A stretch of 64,000 nucleotides of DNA. Source: Methylobacterium gnaphalii. Lineage in GTDB: Bacteria; Pseudomonadota; Alphaproteobacteria; Rhizobiales; Beijerinckiaceae. A program made the translations under genes and the position numbers. Location of the stretch: contig NZ_BJZV01000011.1 in assembly GCF_007992215.1 (NCBI RefSeq), positions 62,001 to 126,000 on the forward strand. The letters run 5' to 3'. This document shows positions 27,891 through 36,890 of the stretch, one piece after another (position 1 is the stretch's first letter; the number at the start of each line of letters is the position of its first letter). A model generated the notes under the pieces. That model did no database searches. It had not been told where the DNA came from and saw only the letters and a list, made by a program, of their open reading frames with translations.

Positions 27891-28396
27891 TCACGCCGGA
27901 CTTCGCGCAGACCATGGCGGCCTACAACGCCGTCCTGAATACGAAGATCTACGCCGCGGCGGCGCGTCTCTCCGATGCGGAGCGCAAGGCCGAGCGCGGC
28001 GCGTTCTGGCGCTCGATCCATGGCACGCTGAACCATCTCGTCTGGGCCGACCGGATGTGGATGTCACGGATCGACGGCTGGGAGGCTCCGACGCAGACGC
28101 TCGCCGAGAGCGGCACAGTGCACGAGGCGTTCGCCGCACTCGCCGAGGCCCGCGAACGGATGGACGCGGACCTCGCCGCCTGGGCCGCGCGGATCGAGCC
28201 CGAGTGGCTCGACGGCGCGCTGACCTGGTTCAGCGGCGCGGCCGGTCGCGAGATCACGGCGCCCCGTGGGCTCGTCGTCACCCATCTCTTCAACCACCAG
28301 ACCCATCACCGCGGACAGGTACACGCCATGTTGACCGCGGCCGGCGAGCGGGTCGGCGATACGGATCTGCCGTTCGTCCTCCCGAGCGGAGGCTGA
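27887..28396 (+). CDS. DinB family protein
   Basis: 169 residues from GTG 27887, 11 bases after GGGAG and overlapping the previous stop; ATG 27914 would cut off the conserved start ITPDFAQTMAAYN. Metal ligands of the four-helix DinB fold are visible: His in HGTLNHLVWADRMWMSR and the HQTHHRGQVH motif late in the protein. These proteins bind a divalent metal and often act as thiol transferases (bacillithiol or glutathione-dependent) or in damage responses; the exact role is unknown. The fold and size are normal. Confidence 0.88.
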   Translation: MITPDFAQTMAAYNAVLNTKIYAAAARLSDAERKAERGAFWRSIHGTLNHLVWADRMWMSRIDGWEAPTQTLAESGTVHEAFAALAEARERMDADLAAWAARIEPEWLDGALTWFSGAAGREITAPRGLVVTHLFNHQTHHRGQVHAMLTAAGERVGDTDLPFVLPSGG

Positions 28397-28521
28397 GCCA
28401 CGTCTGCCGGATGTGCCGACGCAGTCCAGCCCTGTCGGTGTCGTCGCCTGGCTGCCGTCCTGCCGAAGAATGGCCCGATTGGCGAACCCTGGTCTCGGCG
28501 CGATTTCATCAGGAGCGAGAC

Positions 28522-28989
28522 ATGCGACCTATTCTCCCCTCCGCCATCGCTGTAGCGCTGGCCACGGCGCTCACCGGCGGAGCCTTGGCACAAGGCCGCC
28601 CCAAGGCCCCACCGCCTCCGCCGCCTCAAGGCGCGCCGCCCACTCTCGGCCTGTTCCCGTGCCGGAGCGAGAAGGAGATCTGCTTCGTTGGTGCCGTAAA
28701 GGACGGAAAGCTGGTGCTGCTGTTCACAAACGACCCCAAGGGCGAGGAGGCCGTCGGTAAGCCGGTCGGCGCAACCACGGGTGAGGGCGGTGCCGCGCTC
28801 GATCTGTCCGCGAACGAGGGCAAGGTCGTGATGCTGACGGGCAGCTACGACGCCAAGGCCGGCGTGGCCAAGGCCGAGGTGGTCGATGTCGCGAGCCCGC
28901 TCGTCGCCTTTGCGATCAAGGCCAATGCCGGTGCCGGCGCCGATGACGGCCCGCCCGCGCCGCCGCCTGCGGCCGGCAAGAAACGCTGA
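28522..28989 (+). CDS. Exported hypothetical protein
   Basis: 155 residues from ATG 28522 after AGGAG. Signal peptide (ILPSAIAVALATALTGGALA) followed by a proline run, a small domain with two cysteines (LFPCRSEKEICFVGAVKDGK) and the strand pattern KLVLLFTNDPKGEEAVGKPV, then a basic Pro/Ala tail. Probably periplasmic. I do not recognise a family. A perfect hairpin follows the stop. Confidence 0.65.
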   Translation: MRPILPSAIAVALATALTGGALAQGRPKAPPPPPPQGAPPTLGLFPCRSEKEICFVGAVKDGKLVLLFTNDPKGEEAVGKPVGATTGEGGAALDLSANEGKVVMLTGSYDAKAGVAKAEVVDVASPLVAFAIKANAGAGADDGPPAPPPAAGKKR

Positions 28990-28997
28990 CGCGATGA

Positions 28998-29041
28998 GCC
29001 GGGCCGGACTCCCGCTAGGGTTGGGAAAACTCCGGCCCGGC
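28998..29041. terminator. Hairpin downstream of exported protein gene
   Basis: Perfect 11-bp stem GCCGGGCCGGA (28998-29008) with TCCGGCCCGGC (29031-29041) around a 22-base loop; no long T-run follows, so termination is likely weak or Rho-assisted. Confidence 0.5.
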
Positions 29042-29112
29042 CCTTCTCACCCCAAAATGCCCGGCGTAGTTTCCCAAGACTGGTAAACGCTGCGCCAGGG
29101 AGGTTTCATCCC

Positions 29113-29589
29113 ATGTCTCGTCTGATCTTTGCCGTTTCCGTCCTCGCCTTGACTTGCGGCGCGACCGCACCGGCCTCGGCCCTCTCGGCGAGCGAATGCT
29201 CCACCAAGTACCAGGCGGCCAAGAAGGATGGCACGCTAGGCGGCATGAAGTGGAACGACTTCCGCAAGGCCCAGTGCGGCGCCGACGCCCAGCCTGCCGC
29301 CGCGACCACCACGACGGCGCCCGCCGCTGCCCCGGCCACCGCGCCAGCTCAACCGACGGCGAAGGCCCAGCCTGCCGCGAAGCCAGCCGCTCCCGCGGCC
29401 TCAGGCTCGGCAGTCTTTCCGAGCAAGATCGATCCGAAATACGCCAGCGAGTCAGCCGGCAAGCAGCGCCAGAAGACCTGCCTGGACCAGTACAACGCCA
29501 ACAAGGCCAATGGCGGCAATGGCGGCCTGAACTGGATCCAGAAGGGCGGCGGCTACTACTCGGAATGCAACAAGCGCCTGAAGGGCTGA
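29113..29589 (+). CDS. Exported protein with two CxxxY cysteine-pair modules
   Basis: 158 residues from ATG 29113. Signal peptide FAVSVLALTCGATAPASA, then a first module ECSTKYQAAKKDGTLGG...FRKAQC, an Ala/Pro/Thr-rich linker (about 60-95) and a second module TCLDQYNANKANGGNGG...YYSECNKRLKG. Each module has a pair of cysteines spaced about 26-30 residues, likely a disulfide. PsiF-type proteins have a similar tandem-cysteine architecture, but the match is from memory and weak. Probably periplasmic. Confidence 0.65.
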   Translation: MSRLIFAVSVLALTCGATAPASALSASECSTKYQAAKKDGTLGGMKWNDFRKAQCGADAQPAAATTTTAPAAAPATAPAQPTAKAQPAAKPAAPAASGSAVFPSKIDPKYASESAGKQRQKTCLDQYNANKANGGNGGLNWIQKGGGYYSECNKRLKG

Positions 29590-29596
29590 CGAATGG

Positions 29597-29626
29597 GAGC
29601 CCGGTCCGCGATGGCCCGGGCTCTTT
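29597..29626 (+). terminator. Terminator after the two-module exported protein
   Basis: Stem GAGCCCGG (29597-29604) with CCGGGCTC (29616-29623), 11-base loop, followed by three T residues, eight bases after the stop codon. Confidence 0.6.
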
Positions 29627-29686
29627 CCCTTCGGCGGCCTCGGCGAAGGCTCGGTCGAACTGCGTCGCCGCAGTCCGGGCTCATGC

Positions 29687-29974
29687 TCAGGACACGGCGG
29701 CGAGCTTGTCTGCCATGGTCTGCTCCTTGTCGCGCCGCGACCCGAAGACCATTGTGTAGAACAGCCGCGGGACGCCGAGCGAGGTCAGCTTCGCCTCGCA
29801 TTCCTCGATCAGCTTGCAGATGTCGGCGAGTTCGCCCTCGATGTTGGTGCCGTTGGCGTGCATCTCGGCATTGAGCGGGCTCGCATCGATGATCGCCTTG
29901 ATCTCCTTCACATAGGGAGACACGGACGGGCCGACGCCCATCGGCACGATGCAGAGATCAGCGATAACGCGCAT
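29687..29974 (-). CDS. MTH1187/YkoF family thiamine-binding protein
   Basis: 95 residues from ATG 29974 (a longer start at 30004 adds unrelated residues). MRVIADLCIVPMGVGPSVSP, then AEMHANGTNIEGELADICKL and a final VSLG-type strand match the small ferredoxin-like thiamine-binding family (formerly UPF0045). These proteins form tetramers that bind thiamine or its precursors; the physiological role is unclear. No thiamine gene or TPP riboswitch is visible next to it. Confidence 0.85.
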   Translation of the reverse strand: MRVIADLCIVPMGVGPSVSPYVKEIKAIIDASPLNAEMHANGTNIEGELADICKLIEECEAKLTSLGVPRLFYTMVFGSRRDKEQTMADKLAAVS

Positions 29975-30060
29975 GGTCGGCCTCCCGGCTGTGACGGCGA
30001 GCACGCAACGCCCTCACGCCGATCCGGCTCGACCGAAAGTCCATTGATGGGAATTGAAAC

Positions 30061-30135
30061 TGGAGCGGGCGAAGGGATTCGAACCCTCGACCCCAACCTT
30101 GGCAAGGTTGTGCTCTACCCCTGAGCTACACCCGC
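30061..30135 (-). tRNA. tRNA-Gly (anticodon GCC)
   Basis: 75 bases with encoded CCA (bases 30061-30063 on the plus strand). Acceptor GCGGGTG pairs with CGCCCGC with one G-U wobble. The anticodon stem CAACC/GGTTG encloses TTGCCAA, anticodon GCC at 30101-30103. The T-arm GAGGGTTCGAATCCCTTC is intact. Confidence 0.97.
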
Positions 30136-30293
30136 TCGCAGCGGGTCCGTGGCAGCGCCGTCGGACCCGAACGGCGCTCTCTAAACACCATTCCGTCGGA
30201 GGTTGCAAGCCTCGCTTTGACGGCTTCGGATCATTCTTTCGCCACGGCGTGCGAACCCGCCGAACCAACATGATACCGCCGCCTGAAGCGGCA

Positions 30294-30647
30294 TTATTTC
30301 CCCATCGCAAGGAAGCGCGTGATCAGCCAGAGCGGTACCACGACGACAGCGCCGGCAAGGATCCAGCGGCCGAACTCGTGAAACGTGTCGAGGCCGAGTT
30401 CGATCAAGGCACGCCCGGTATCGTAGAGGCGCCAGAACAGCTGCCCCGGCGAAAGCCCGAGCATGGCCATCGCCGCGCCGACGAGCACGGAGAGGAACAG
30501 CAGCTTGATGAAGACGGCGACCGGCGAGCCGCCAAGGAAACGGCGTAGGCTGGAGCCCCGTCCGTGATCGTAGGCGCGCGGGTCGCCGACTTCGGGCAGG
30601 TCCCGATAAGGGGTGGCGCGACTGCGTCGATCCTGATCGCCGATCAT
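30294..30647 (-). CDS. DUF6460-like integral membrane protein
   Basis: 117 residues from ATG 30647. A charged N-terminus (RRSRATPYRDLPEVG) is followed by FLGGSPVAVFIKLLFLSVLV and a second segment AGAVVVVPLWLITRF, two likely membrane helices. The FLGGSP start of the hydrophobic part and the basic end resemble small DUF6460 proteins of this order. Function unknown. Confidence 0.65.
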   Translation of the reverse strand: MIGDQDRRSRATPYRDLPEVGDPRAYDHGRGSSLRRFLGGSPVAVFIKLLFLSVLVGAAMAMLGLSPGQLFWRLYDTGRALIELGLDTFHEFGRWILAGAVVVVPLWLITRFLAMGK

Positions 30648-30900
30648 GCCTCGTATCCCGTCTCCTGCCGCCGCGCTGGCGAGAATGTCGTGCCAGAGAG
30701 GTGATGCGTAGATCGGCGTTTCACAACGGCGCCTGGTCGGCGCAAGCGTGTCCGCCGCGACACAGCTCAGCGAAACCGCTCTGGCCGGAGAGCGTTACGC
30801 TCTTTCCCCAGCTCGCTCGAGATGCAACCCGGATCGGGCGGGTCGTATCAAAATGGACGGCCCGCGCGGCTGACACGCGATTCTCGTTCGGGAAGCATCC

Positions 30901-31863
30901 ATGCTCGATCATGCCTTGTTCGACCCGGCGACGATCGACCCAGAAACACGTCGTCTCAACGAGGAGATCCGCAAGGACCAGGCGAGCCAACCCGACCCGT
31001 GGTCGATGCCCATCGCGGAGGCGAGGGCGCTGCGGTCGAAGGGCTCAATCGCCTTTCCTCGGCTCAAGCGCAGCGCGCGCGCCGAGACGATCACGGTCGA
31101 GGGGCCCGGCGGACCGGTCGCGCTGCGCGTCATCCGTCCACAGGGCAAGGCGGCCGAGAAGCCACGAGGCGCCTACCTGCACATCCATGGCGGCGGCTGG
31201 GTTTTCGGTGGGGCCGACCAACAGGACCCGTGGCTCGAGCGCATCGCTGACACCTGCGGCTTCGTCTGCCTCTCGGTGGAATACCGGCTGGCGCCCGAGC
31301 ATCCCTATCCGGCCGCGCTCGAGGATTGCGAGGCAGCGGCGCTCTGGCTCGCCGGGCCGGGCAGGGCGAGCCTCAACGTCTCCTCGCTGACCATAGGCGG
31401 CGAGTCGGTCGGCGCGCATCTCGCCGTCTCGACCCTGCTGCGCCTGCGCGACCATCACGACCAGCCTCGCGCTTTTCGCGGCGCCAATCTCAATTGCGGA
31501 TTCTTCGATCTCGGCCTGACGCCGAGCGTGCGCGCCTGGGGTGAGGAGCGCCTCGTCAACAACACCCGCGACCTCGAGACCTTCGCCAACGGCTTCTGCG
31601 CGGGGAAGGTCGATCGCCGCCAGCCGGAGATCTCGCCGCTCTATGCAGACCTGAAGGGCCTGCCGCCGGCCCTGTTCTCGGTGGGCACCGCCGACGCGCT
31701 TCTCGACGACACGCTCTATATGTCGGCCCGCTGGGCGGCCGCCGGCAATGGCGGCCATACCGCGATCTATCCCGGCGGCTGCCACGTCTTCATCCGCTAT
31801 CCCGGCCCACTCACCGAGCGTGCGCAGGAGCTGAGCGAGCGGTTCCTGATGGCGCTAGCCTGA
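30901..31863 (+). CDS. Alpha/beta hydrolase, hormone-sensitive lipase (GDXG) family
   Basis: 320 residues from ATG 30901. The oxyanion loop HIHGGGWVFGG, the nucleophile elbow GGESVGAH (Ser), the GTADALLDDT region with the acid, and the catalytic His in GGCHVFIRY are all present. These enzymes hydrolyse short acyl esters in the cytosol. Preceded by 253 non-coding bases. Confidence 0.9.
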   Translation: MLDHALFDPATIDPETRRLNEEIRKDQASQPDPWSMPIAEARALRSKGSIAFPRLKRSARAETITVEGPGGPVALRVIRPQGKAAEKPRGAYLHIHGGGWVFGGADQQDPWLERIADTCGFVCLSVEYRLAPEHPYPAALEDCEAAALWLAGPGRASLNVSSLTIGGESVGAHLAVSTLLRLRDHHDQPRAFRGANLNCGFFDLGLTPSVRAWGEERLVNNTRDLETFANGFCAGKVDRRQPEISPLYADLKGLPPALFSVGTADALLDDTLYMSARWAAAGNGGHTAIYPGGCHVFIRYPGPLTERAQELSERFLMALA

Positions 31864-31897
31864 GGGGCGTCGATCTTCGGCGACCGAAACGCGGCGT

Positions 31898-32497
31898 TCA
31901 GCGCGCGCCCTCGGCCATTGGAACGGCGCTCTCCGCCGAGGCGGGCTCGGCCTGGGCATGCCCGGCCCGAAGCAGGGCGATGGCGAGGCCCGAGATCGTC
32001 AGCAGGTCGCAAGTGAGGGCGAAGGCGGAGCCGACGAGGAAGTTGTGCCCGGCCCAGCACAGGGACGCTCCGAGGAAGAGCAGCCGCATGGCATGCGCGT
32101 CGGCTTGAAGCCGGGCACAGGTCGCGAACACGGCGCCGATCGCGGCGCATCCCGAGGGCCAGCCGTTCCAGGTCGCGAGCGTCAGCGAGGCCGCAACAAG
32201 AGCGCTCGCGACGAAGACGGGCGCGACGAGGCCAGCCCGGGCGCGCGAGCCGAGGCAGAGCGCGGAAACAAGGCTCTGCAGGACGGAGATCGAGCACAAG
32301 GCCGCGCCGGTGAATGCCCCGAGATGCAGGAAGTGCAGCGCAAAGCAGGTCGAGCATGCCGCCGAGGTCAACAGGATCCACAGGCGGCGCGGCATCGTGC
32401 CGGCGGCGAAGCCGAGGCACATGCCGAGCATCCCGAAGCCGTCGAGATGCCCCCCGGCGGCGTTCAACCAGGCAGCGGCGAGATCGGTGGGGGTCAT
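31898..32497 (-). CDS. YgjV-like inner-membrane protein
   Basis: 199 residues with six or seven hydrophobic segments, among them FGMLGMCLGFAAGTMPRRLW, FALHFLHLGAFTGAALCSIS and LLFLGASLCWAGHNFLVGSA. The order of these motifs (early tryptophan/arginine, the FLHLG helix, the late HNFLVGS) is that of the E. coli YgjV family, of unknown function. Acidic tail on the C-terminus. Confidence 0.75.
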   Translation of the reverse strand: MTPTDLAAAWLNAAGGHLDGFGMLGMCLGFAAGTMPRRLWILLTSAACSTCFALHFLHLGAFTGAALCSISVLQSLVSALCLGSRARAGLVAPVFVASALVAASLTLATWNGWPSGCAAIGAVFATCARLQADAHAMRLLFLGASLCWAGHNFLVGSAFALTCDLLTISGLAIALLRAGHAQAEPASAESAVPMAEGAR

Positions 32498-32722
32498 GAT
32501 CGAGGCTCGGGGGAGGGCGCGTTTTCGCGCCGTTGGCTCACCAGCCGCTAGGCCCGCATGGTATCCGGATGGTTAACGAAAATTCGCCGGGCCGGGCGCC
32601 GTGGCCCCTCTGCCGCACTGCACCACGCGGCAACCCTGCCGTTCCGCCATTCACTCCCTAGATAGGGCTGACGCCTTGTCTCGCCGCTGACAGGGGCGCT
32701 CCCGCATCCCGGTCACGGCCCT

Positions 32723-35317
32723 TTGCCTGCCTTGTCCCTGCCTCAGCGTTTTTCCGACTGGTTCGCCTCCCGCCGATGGCAGCCGCGCACGCACCAGCTC
32801 GCGCTCCTGGAGAATGCCCGTGCGGGTCGCTCCACGCTGCTCGTGGCGCCGACCGGCGCCGGCAAGACGCTCGCCGGCTTCCTGCCGTCGCTCGTCGCGC
32901 TGAGCGAGACGCGGCGGAAATGGACCGAGTACGGGCTGCACACGCTCTACGTCTCGCCGCTCAAGGCGCTTGCGGTGGACATCGCCCGCAACCTCGACGC
33001 GCCGATCGAAGAGATGGGATTGCCGATCCGGGTCGAGACCCGCACCGGCGACACACCCTCGCACAAGCGTACCCGCCAGATTGCCCGGCCGCCTGACATC
33101 CTGCTCACCACACCCGAGCAGCTCTCGTTGCTGCTGGCCCACCGCGAGGCCGCGGAGCTGTTGGGCGGGCTCCGGCACGTCGTGCTCGACGAGCTGCACG
33201 CGCTGGTCACCTCGAAGCGCGGGGACCTGCTCTCGCTGGCGCTGGCGCGGCTGCGCCGGCTGAGCCCAGAGGCCACGGCAATCGGGCTCTCGGCGACGGT
33301 GCGCGAGCCGGACGAGTTGCGGCGTTATCTGGTGGGGCAGAGGCCTAATCCCGTCGTTGCCAGCGAACACGACGCGATCCAGAGCCGGGCCTCCGGGGTG
33401 GCGGGTGTGGCCCCGCAATGCTCCGCTGACGCGCGCGAGGACGGACGGGGACATCCGATGGCCGACCTTGTCGTCGTCGAGGGCGGCGCCAAGGCCGATC
33501 TGCGCATGCTCGACATCGATCGGACGCTGCCGCTCGCCGGGCACACCGCCTGGCACTCGATGCCGGCGATCTACGAGCTGATCCGCGAGCACCGCACCGT
33601 GCTGGTCTTCGTCAACACGCGCTTGCAGGCCGAGTACACGTTTCAGGAGCTCTGGCGCCTCAACGATGACGTCCTGCCGATCGCGATCCATCACGGTTCG
33701 CTCGACGCCGCGCAGCGCCGCCGCGTCGAGGCCGCGATGGCGGCCGGGCAGCTGCGGGCCATCGTCTGCACCGCGACGCTCGATCTCGGCATCGACTGGG
33801 GCGACGTCGATCTCGTCGTGAACATCGGTGCGCCGAAGGGCGCGAGCCGGATCATGCAGCGGATCGGGCGCGCCAACCACCGCATGGACGAGCCCTCGAA
33901 GGCCTATCTCGTGCCGGGCAACCGCTTCGAGATGCTGGAATGCCGGGCCGCGCTCGATGCCGTCGAGGATGCGGCGCAGGACACGCCGGACGCCCGCATC
34001 GGCGCGCTGGACGTGCTCGCCCAGCACGTCCTCGGTATGGCCTGCGCCGACGCCTTCGATGCGAACGAACTCTACGACGAGATCGTCTCGGCCGCGCCCT
34101 ACCAGTACCTGACCTGGGAGATGTTCGAGGCGGTCGTCGACTACGTCGCCACGGGCGGCTACGCGCTGCGCGCCTACGAGCGCTTCGCCAAGATCCTGCG
34201 CGGCCCCGATGGGCTTTGGCGGGTGCGGGATGCGCGGGTCGCCCAGCAATACCGCATGAATGTCGGCACCATCGTCGAGGCGGCACGGGTCAAGGTGCGG
34301 CTCACGCGGCACCTGCGCGGCAAGCCCGGGACGGTGGTGCCGAAATCGGGACGTGTGCTCGGCGAGATCGAGGAGGAGTTCGGCGAGACCCTGACAGTGG
34401 GCGACACCTTCCTGTTCGCCGGTGAGGTGCTGCGCTTCGAGGGGATGTCGGAGGACGATTGCCTCGTGACCCGCGCCAAGGGTGCGGAGGACCCGGCGAT
34501 TCCCTCCTATGCCGGATCCAAGTTCCCGCTCTCGACCTTTCTCGCCGCGCGGGTGAGAGCGATCATCGCCGATCCGTTCGAGTGGGACCGGCTGCCGCCG
34601 CAGCTCGCGAACTACCTGGTGCAGCAGCGCCGGCACTCGGTGCTGCCAGGCGAGCGCGACCTGCTGGTCGAGACGTTTCCGCGCGGCAACCGCTTCTATC
34701 TCACTGCCTTCCCGTTCGAGGGTCGGCTCGCGCATCAGACGCTCGGCATGCTCCTGACGCGGCGGCTGGAGCGGGCCGGGCTGCGTCCGCACGGCTTCGC
34801 CGCCAACGATTACGGCATCGCAATCTGGACCGGCCGCGACGTCGGCGAGCGCATGGCCATCGATCCCGGCTTCGCCGAGGCGCTGTTCGCTGAGGACATG
34901 CTCGGTGACGACCTCGAAGCCTGGCTCGACGAATCCGCGATGATGAAGCGGACGTTCCGGCAATGTGCCGTGATCGCCGGGCTGATCGAGCGGCGCTATC
35001 CGGGCCAGAAGAAGACCGGCCGGCAGGTCACCATCTCCACCGACCTGATCTACGACGTGCTGCGCAAGCACCAGCCCGACCACCTGCTCCTGCAGGCTGC
35101 GCGGCAGGATGCGGCAACCGGACTCCTCGACGTGGCCCGCCTCGGCATGATGCTAAGACGCATCAAGGGGCGAATCACCCACAAAGCACTGGAACGGGTC
35201 TCGCCCCTCTCCGTATCCGTCATGCTCGAGATCGGGCGTGAGCGGGTCTACGGGGAGGGGGCCGACGAGATTCTGGCCGAAGCCGAAGCAGAGCTTCTCC
35301 AAGAGGCCCTGGCGTGA
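32723..35317 (+). CDS. Ligase-associated DNA damage response DEXH helicase (Lhr-like)
   Basis: 864 residues; the earliest start is TTG 32723 and no ATG or GTG lies upstream in frame. Helicase motifs: VAPTGAGKTLAGFLP (I), VVLDELHAL (II, DELH), GLSAT (III), ATLDLGIDWGDVDLV and RIGRANHRMDE (V/VI). The family unwinds damaged DNA with a partner phosphoesterase and often ligase D/C. Compared with relatives, about 37 extra residues (around 209-245) sit between YLVGQRP and MADLVVVEGG, encoded by 33347-33457. It overlaps the nuclease gene by four bases (GTGA). Confidence 0.9.
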   Translation: MPALSLPQRFSDWFASRRWQPRTHQLALLENARAGRSTLLVAPTGAGKTLAGFLPSLVALSETRRKWTEYGLHTLYVSPLKALAVDIARNLDAPIEEMGLPIRVETRTGDTPSHKRTRQIARPPDILLTTPEQLSLLLAHREAAELLGGLRHVVLDELHALVTSKRGDLLSLALARLRRLSPEATAIGLSATVREPDELRRYLVGQRPNPVVASEHDAIQSRASGVAGVAPQCSADAREDGRGHPMADLVVVEGGAKADLRMLDIDRTLPLAGHTAWHSMPAIYELIREHRTVLVFVNTRLQAEYTFQELWRLNDDVLPIAIHHGSLDAAQRRRVEAAMAAGQLRAIVCTATLDLGIDWGDVDLVVNIGAPKGASRIMQRIGRANHRMDEPSKAYLVPGNRFEMLECRAALDAVEDAAQDTPDARIGALDVLAQHVLGMACADAFDANELYDEIVSAAPYQYLTWEMFEAVVDYVATGGYALRAYERFAKILRGPDGLWRVRDARVAQQYRMNVGTIVEAARVKVRLTRHLRGKPGTVVPKSGRVLGEIEEEFGETLTVGDTFLFAGEVLRFEGMSEDDCLVTRAKGAEDPAIPSYAGSKFPLSTFLAARVRAIIADPFEWDRLPPQLANYLVQQRRHSVLPGERDLLVETFPRGNRFYLTAFPFEGRLAHQTLGMLLTRRLERAGLRPHGFAANDYGIAIWTGRDVGERMAIDPGFAEALFAEDMLGDDLEAWLDESAMMKRTFRQCAVIAGLIERRYPGQKKTGRQVTISTDLIYDVLRKHQPDHLLLQAARQDAATGLLDVARLGMMLRRIKGRITHKALERVSPLSVSVMLEIGRERVYGEGADEILAEAEAELLQEALA

Positions 35318-36066
35318 GCGATTCCTCCCATCGTTTCGATGAGGATGCGATCTTGGCGCTCGGCCTGAGACTGGAAAAAACCGTGAAGGCGGCGGGGCTG
35401 ATGCTCGCTGGCGAGACCCTGACCCTGGACCGCACCGGCGCGCTGTGGCTGGAGGCGCATCGGACCTTGGTGGTGTCGGACCTGCACCTGGAGAAGGGAT
35501 CGTCCTTCGCCGAGCGCTCGGGCCAGTTCCTGCCGCCCTACGACACCCGCGAGACCCTGTCCTGCCTGCACGAGGTGATCCAGCGGCTCGATCCAACCCG
35601 CGTCGTGGCGCTGGGGGATTCCTTCCACGATGCCCGCGGACCGGAGCGGCTGGAACCGGGCGACCGCGCCATGGTCGCCGCCCTTCAGGCTGGGCGGGAC
35701 TGGGTCTGGATCGCCGGAAATCACGATGCGACGGTGAATGAGGGGATCGGCGGACGCTATTGCGAGAGCCTCGCGATCGGCGGCCTCACGCTGCGACACG
35801 AGCCTGCGCGCGATGCCGCGCCGGGCGAGATCGCCGGACATCTCCACCCCTGCGGCAAGGTGACGATGCGGGGGCGCAGCGTGCGGCGGCGCTGCTTCGT
35901 GACGGACGAGCGCCGGCTGGTGATGCCCGCCTTCGGCGCGTTGACCGGAGGTCTGAACGTCCGTGCGGCAGCGTTCGACCCGCTGTTCCCGCAGGGCTTC
36001 ACCGCGCATCTCCTAGGCGATGGGCGCGTCTTCGCCATCGGCCGCGCGATGCTGGGCAAGGATTAG
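35314..36066 (+). CDS. pdeM: Ligase-associated DNA repair endonuclease PdeM
   Basis: 250 residues from GTG 35314. The calcineurin-like metallophosphoesterase signature is seen in LVVSDLHLEKGSSFAERSG, VVALGDSFHDARGP, IAGNHDATV and GHLHPCGKV, supplying the usual metal ligands. It is translationally coupled to the helicase, the normal two-gene arrangement of this repair system. The third component, a dedicated ATP-dependent DNA ligase, is not in the window. Confidence 0.9.
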   Translation: MSDSSHRFDEDAILALGLRLEKTVKAAGLMLAGETLTLDRTGALWLEAHRTLVVSDLHLEKGSSFAERSGQFLPPYDTRETLSCLHEVIQRLDPTRVVALGDSFHDARGPERLEPGDRAMVAALQAGRDWVWIAGNHDATVNEGIGGRYCESLAIGGLTLRHEPARDAAPGEIAGHLHPCGKVTMRGRSVRRRCFVTDERRLVMPAFGALTGGLNVRAAAFDPLFPQGFTAHLLGDGRVFAIGRAMLGKD

Positions 36067-36251
36067 ACGTTCGGCGCGATCGGTCGGGCGACGCCCGGCG
36101 CTCGGCGGGACAGCGCCGGACGCGGACGATCCGGCTGCCGGTCTCGCGCCGACGCTGCAGCGCGGCCTGCACAGCATGATCCAGGCGCTGGATGAAGGCG
36201 GCCTTTCGGCGGGAAACCGTAACTACGTTTTCGCAGTCTGCTCCGAGGGGC

Positions 36252-36689
36252 TCACGCCGCGACCAGCAGGCTTACCCCTGCCACCGCTGACAGGATCAGC
36301 CGCAGCTTGCCCATCCAGGGCGGAGCCAGGCCGCGGCGGCTGAGGTCTTGGTCGATCACGCCCCAGAGCAGGACGAGGCCGCCGAGCATACGCAGATCCC
36401 AGGGCGCGGGGACGGCGAGGGCGGCCCAGGCCAGGAGAGAGGGCACGACCGCGAGAAGATAGTCGGCATTGCCGGCGCTGCGCGCCGCGGCAGCGCCCCA
36501 ACGGATGCCGCCGAGGAAGGATGCGATCACCGCCCCATAGGCGGAGAGGATCGTGCGTGGCGACAGGCCGATCATGCCAAACCCGCCATCCGTCCCGCTG
36601 ACCGAGAGCGCGGCGAAGCCGAGGAAGGGCACAAGCCCGGCGACGCCGAGGACGAAGGCGCCCATCGGCATCGTGTTTAAGCGCGGCAT
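36252..36689 (-). CDS. DUF3429 family membrane protein
   Basis: 145 residues from ATG 36689. Five hydrophobic segments, with FVLGVAGLVPFLGFAALSVS at the start, AYGAVIASFLGGIRWG (family signature) in the middle and LPW-type loops. DUF3429 proteins are inner-membrane proteins of unknown function. The 185 bases between it and pdeM show no gene. Confidence 0.8.
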   Translation of the reverse strand: MPRLNTMPMGAFVLGVAGLVPFLGFAALSVSGTDGGFGMIGLSPRTILSAYGAVIASFLGGIRWGAAAARSAGNADYLLAVVPSLLAWAALAVPAPWDLRMLGGLVLLWGVIDQDLSRRGLAPPWMGKLRLILSAVAGVSLLVAA

Positions 36690-36890
36690 GAGATCTCCCG
36701 CTCGAGGCGCGATCGATCCGCCGTGCTCGGCCGGTCCTGCCTCCCCATCAATCGCATGCCCCTGCCGCCAACGCGTTGTGAACCGCATGGCGGTCCTGAG
36801 AAGCCGGGCCGGCGGCTGCAGAGATTACACGCGCAGATGCGGGTGGTTCCGGCAACCGGGGCGTTTCGGCACAGGGGGCGACACGCCCGC

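Noticed and set aside
32651..35083. 810-residue antisense frame opposite the repair helicase
   Set aside because: Composition typical of a GC-rich antisense frame; the plus strand has all helicase motifs.
36067..36251. Possible small gene between pdeM and the DUF3429 gene
   Set aside because: The open frame overlaps the DUF3429 gene, has no ribosome-binding site and no protein-like composition.
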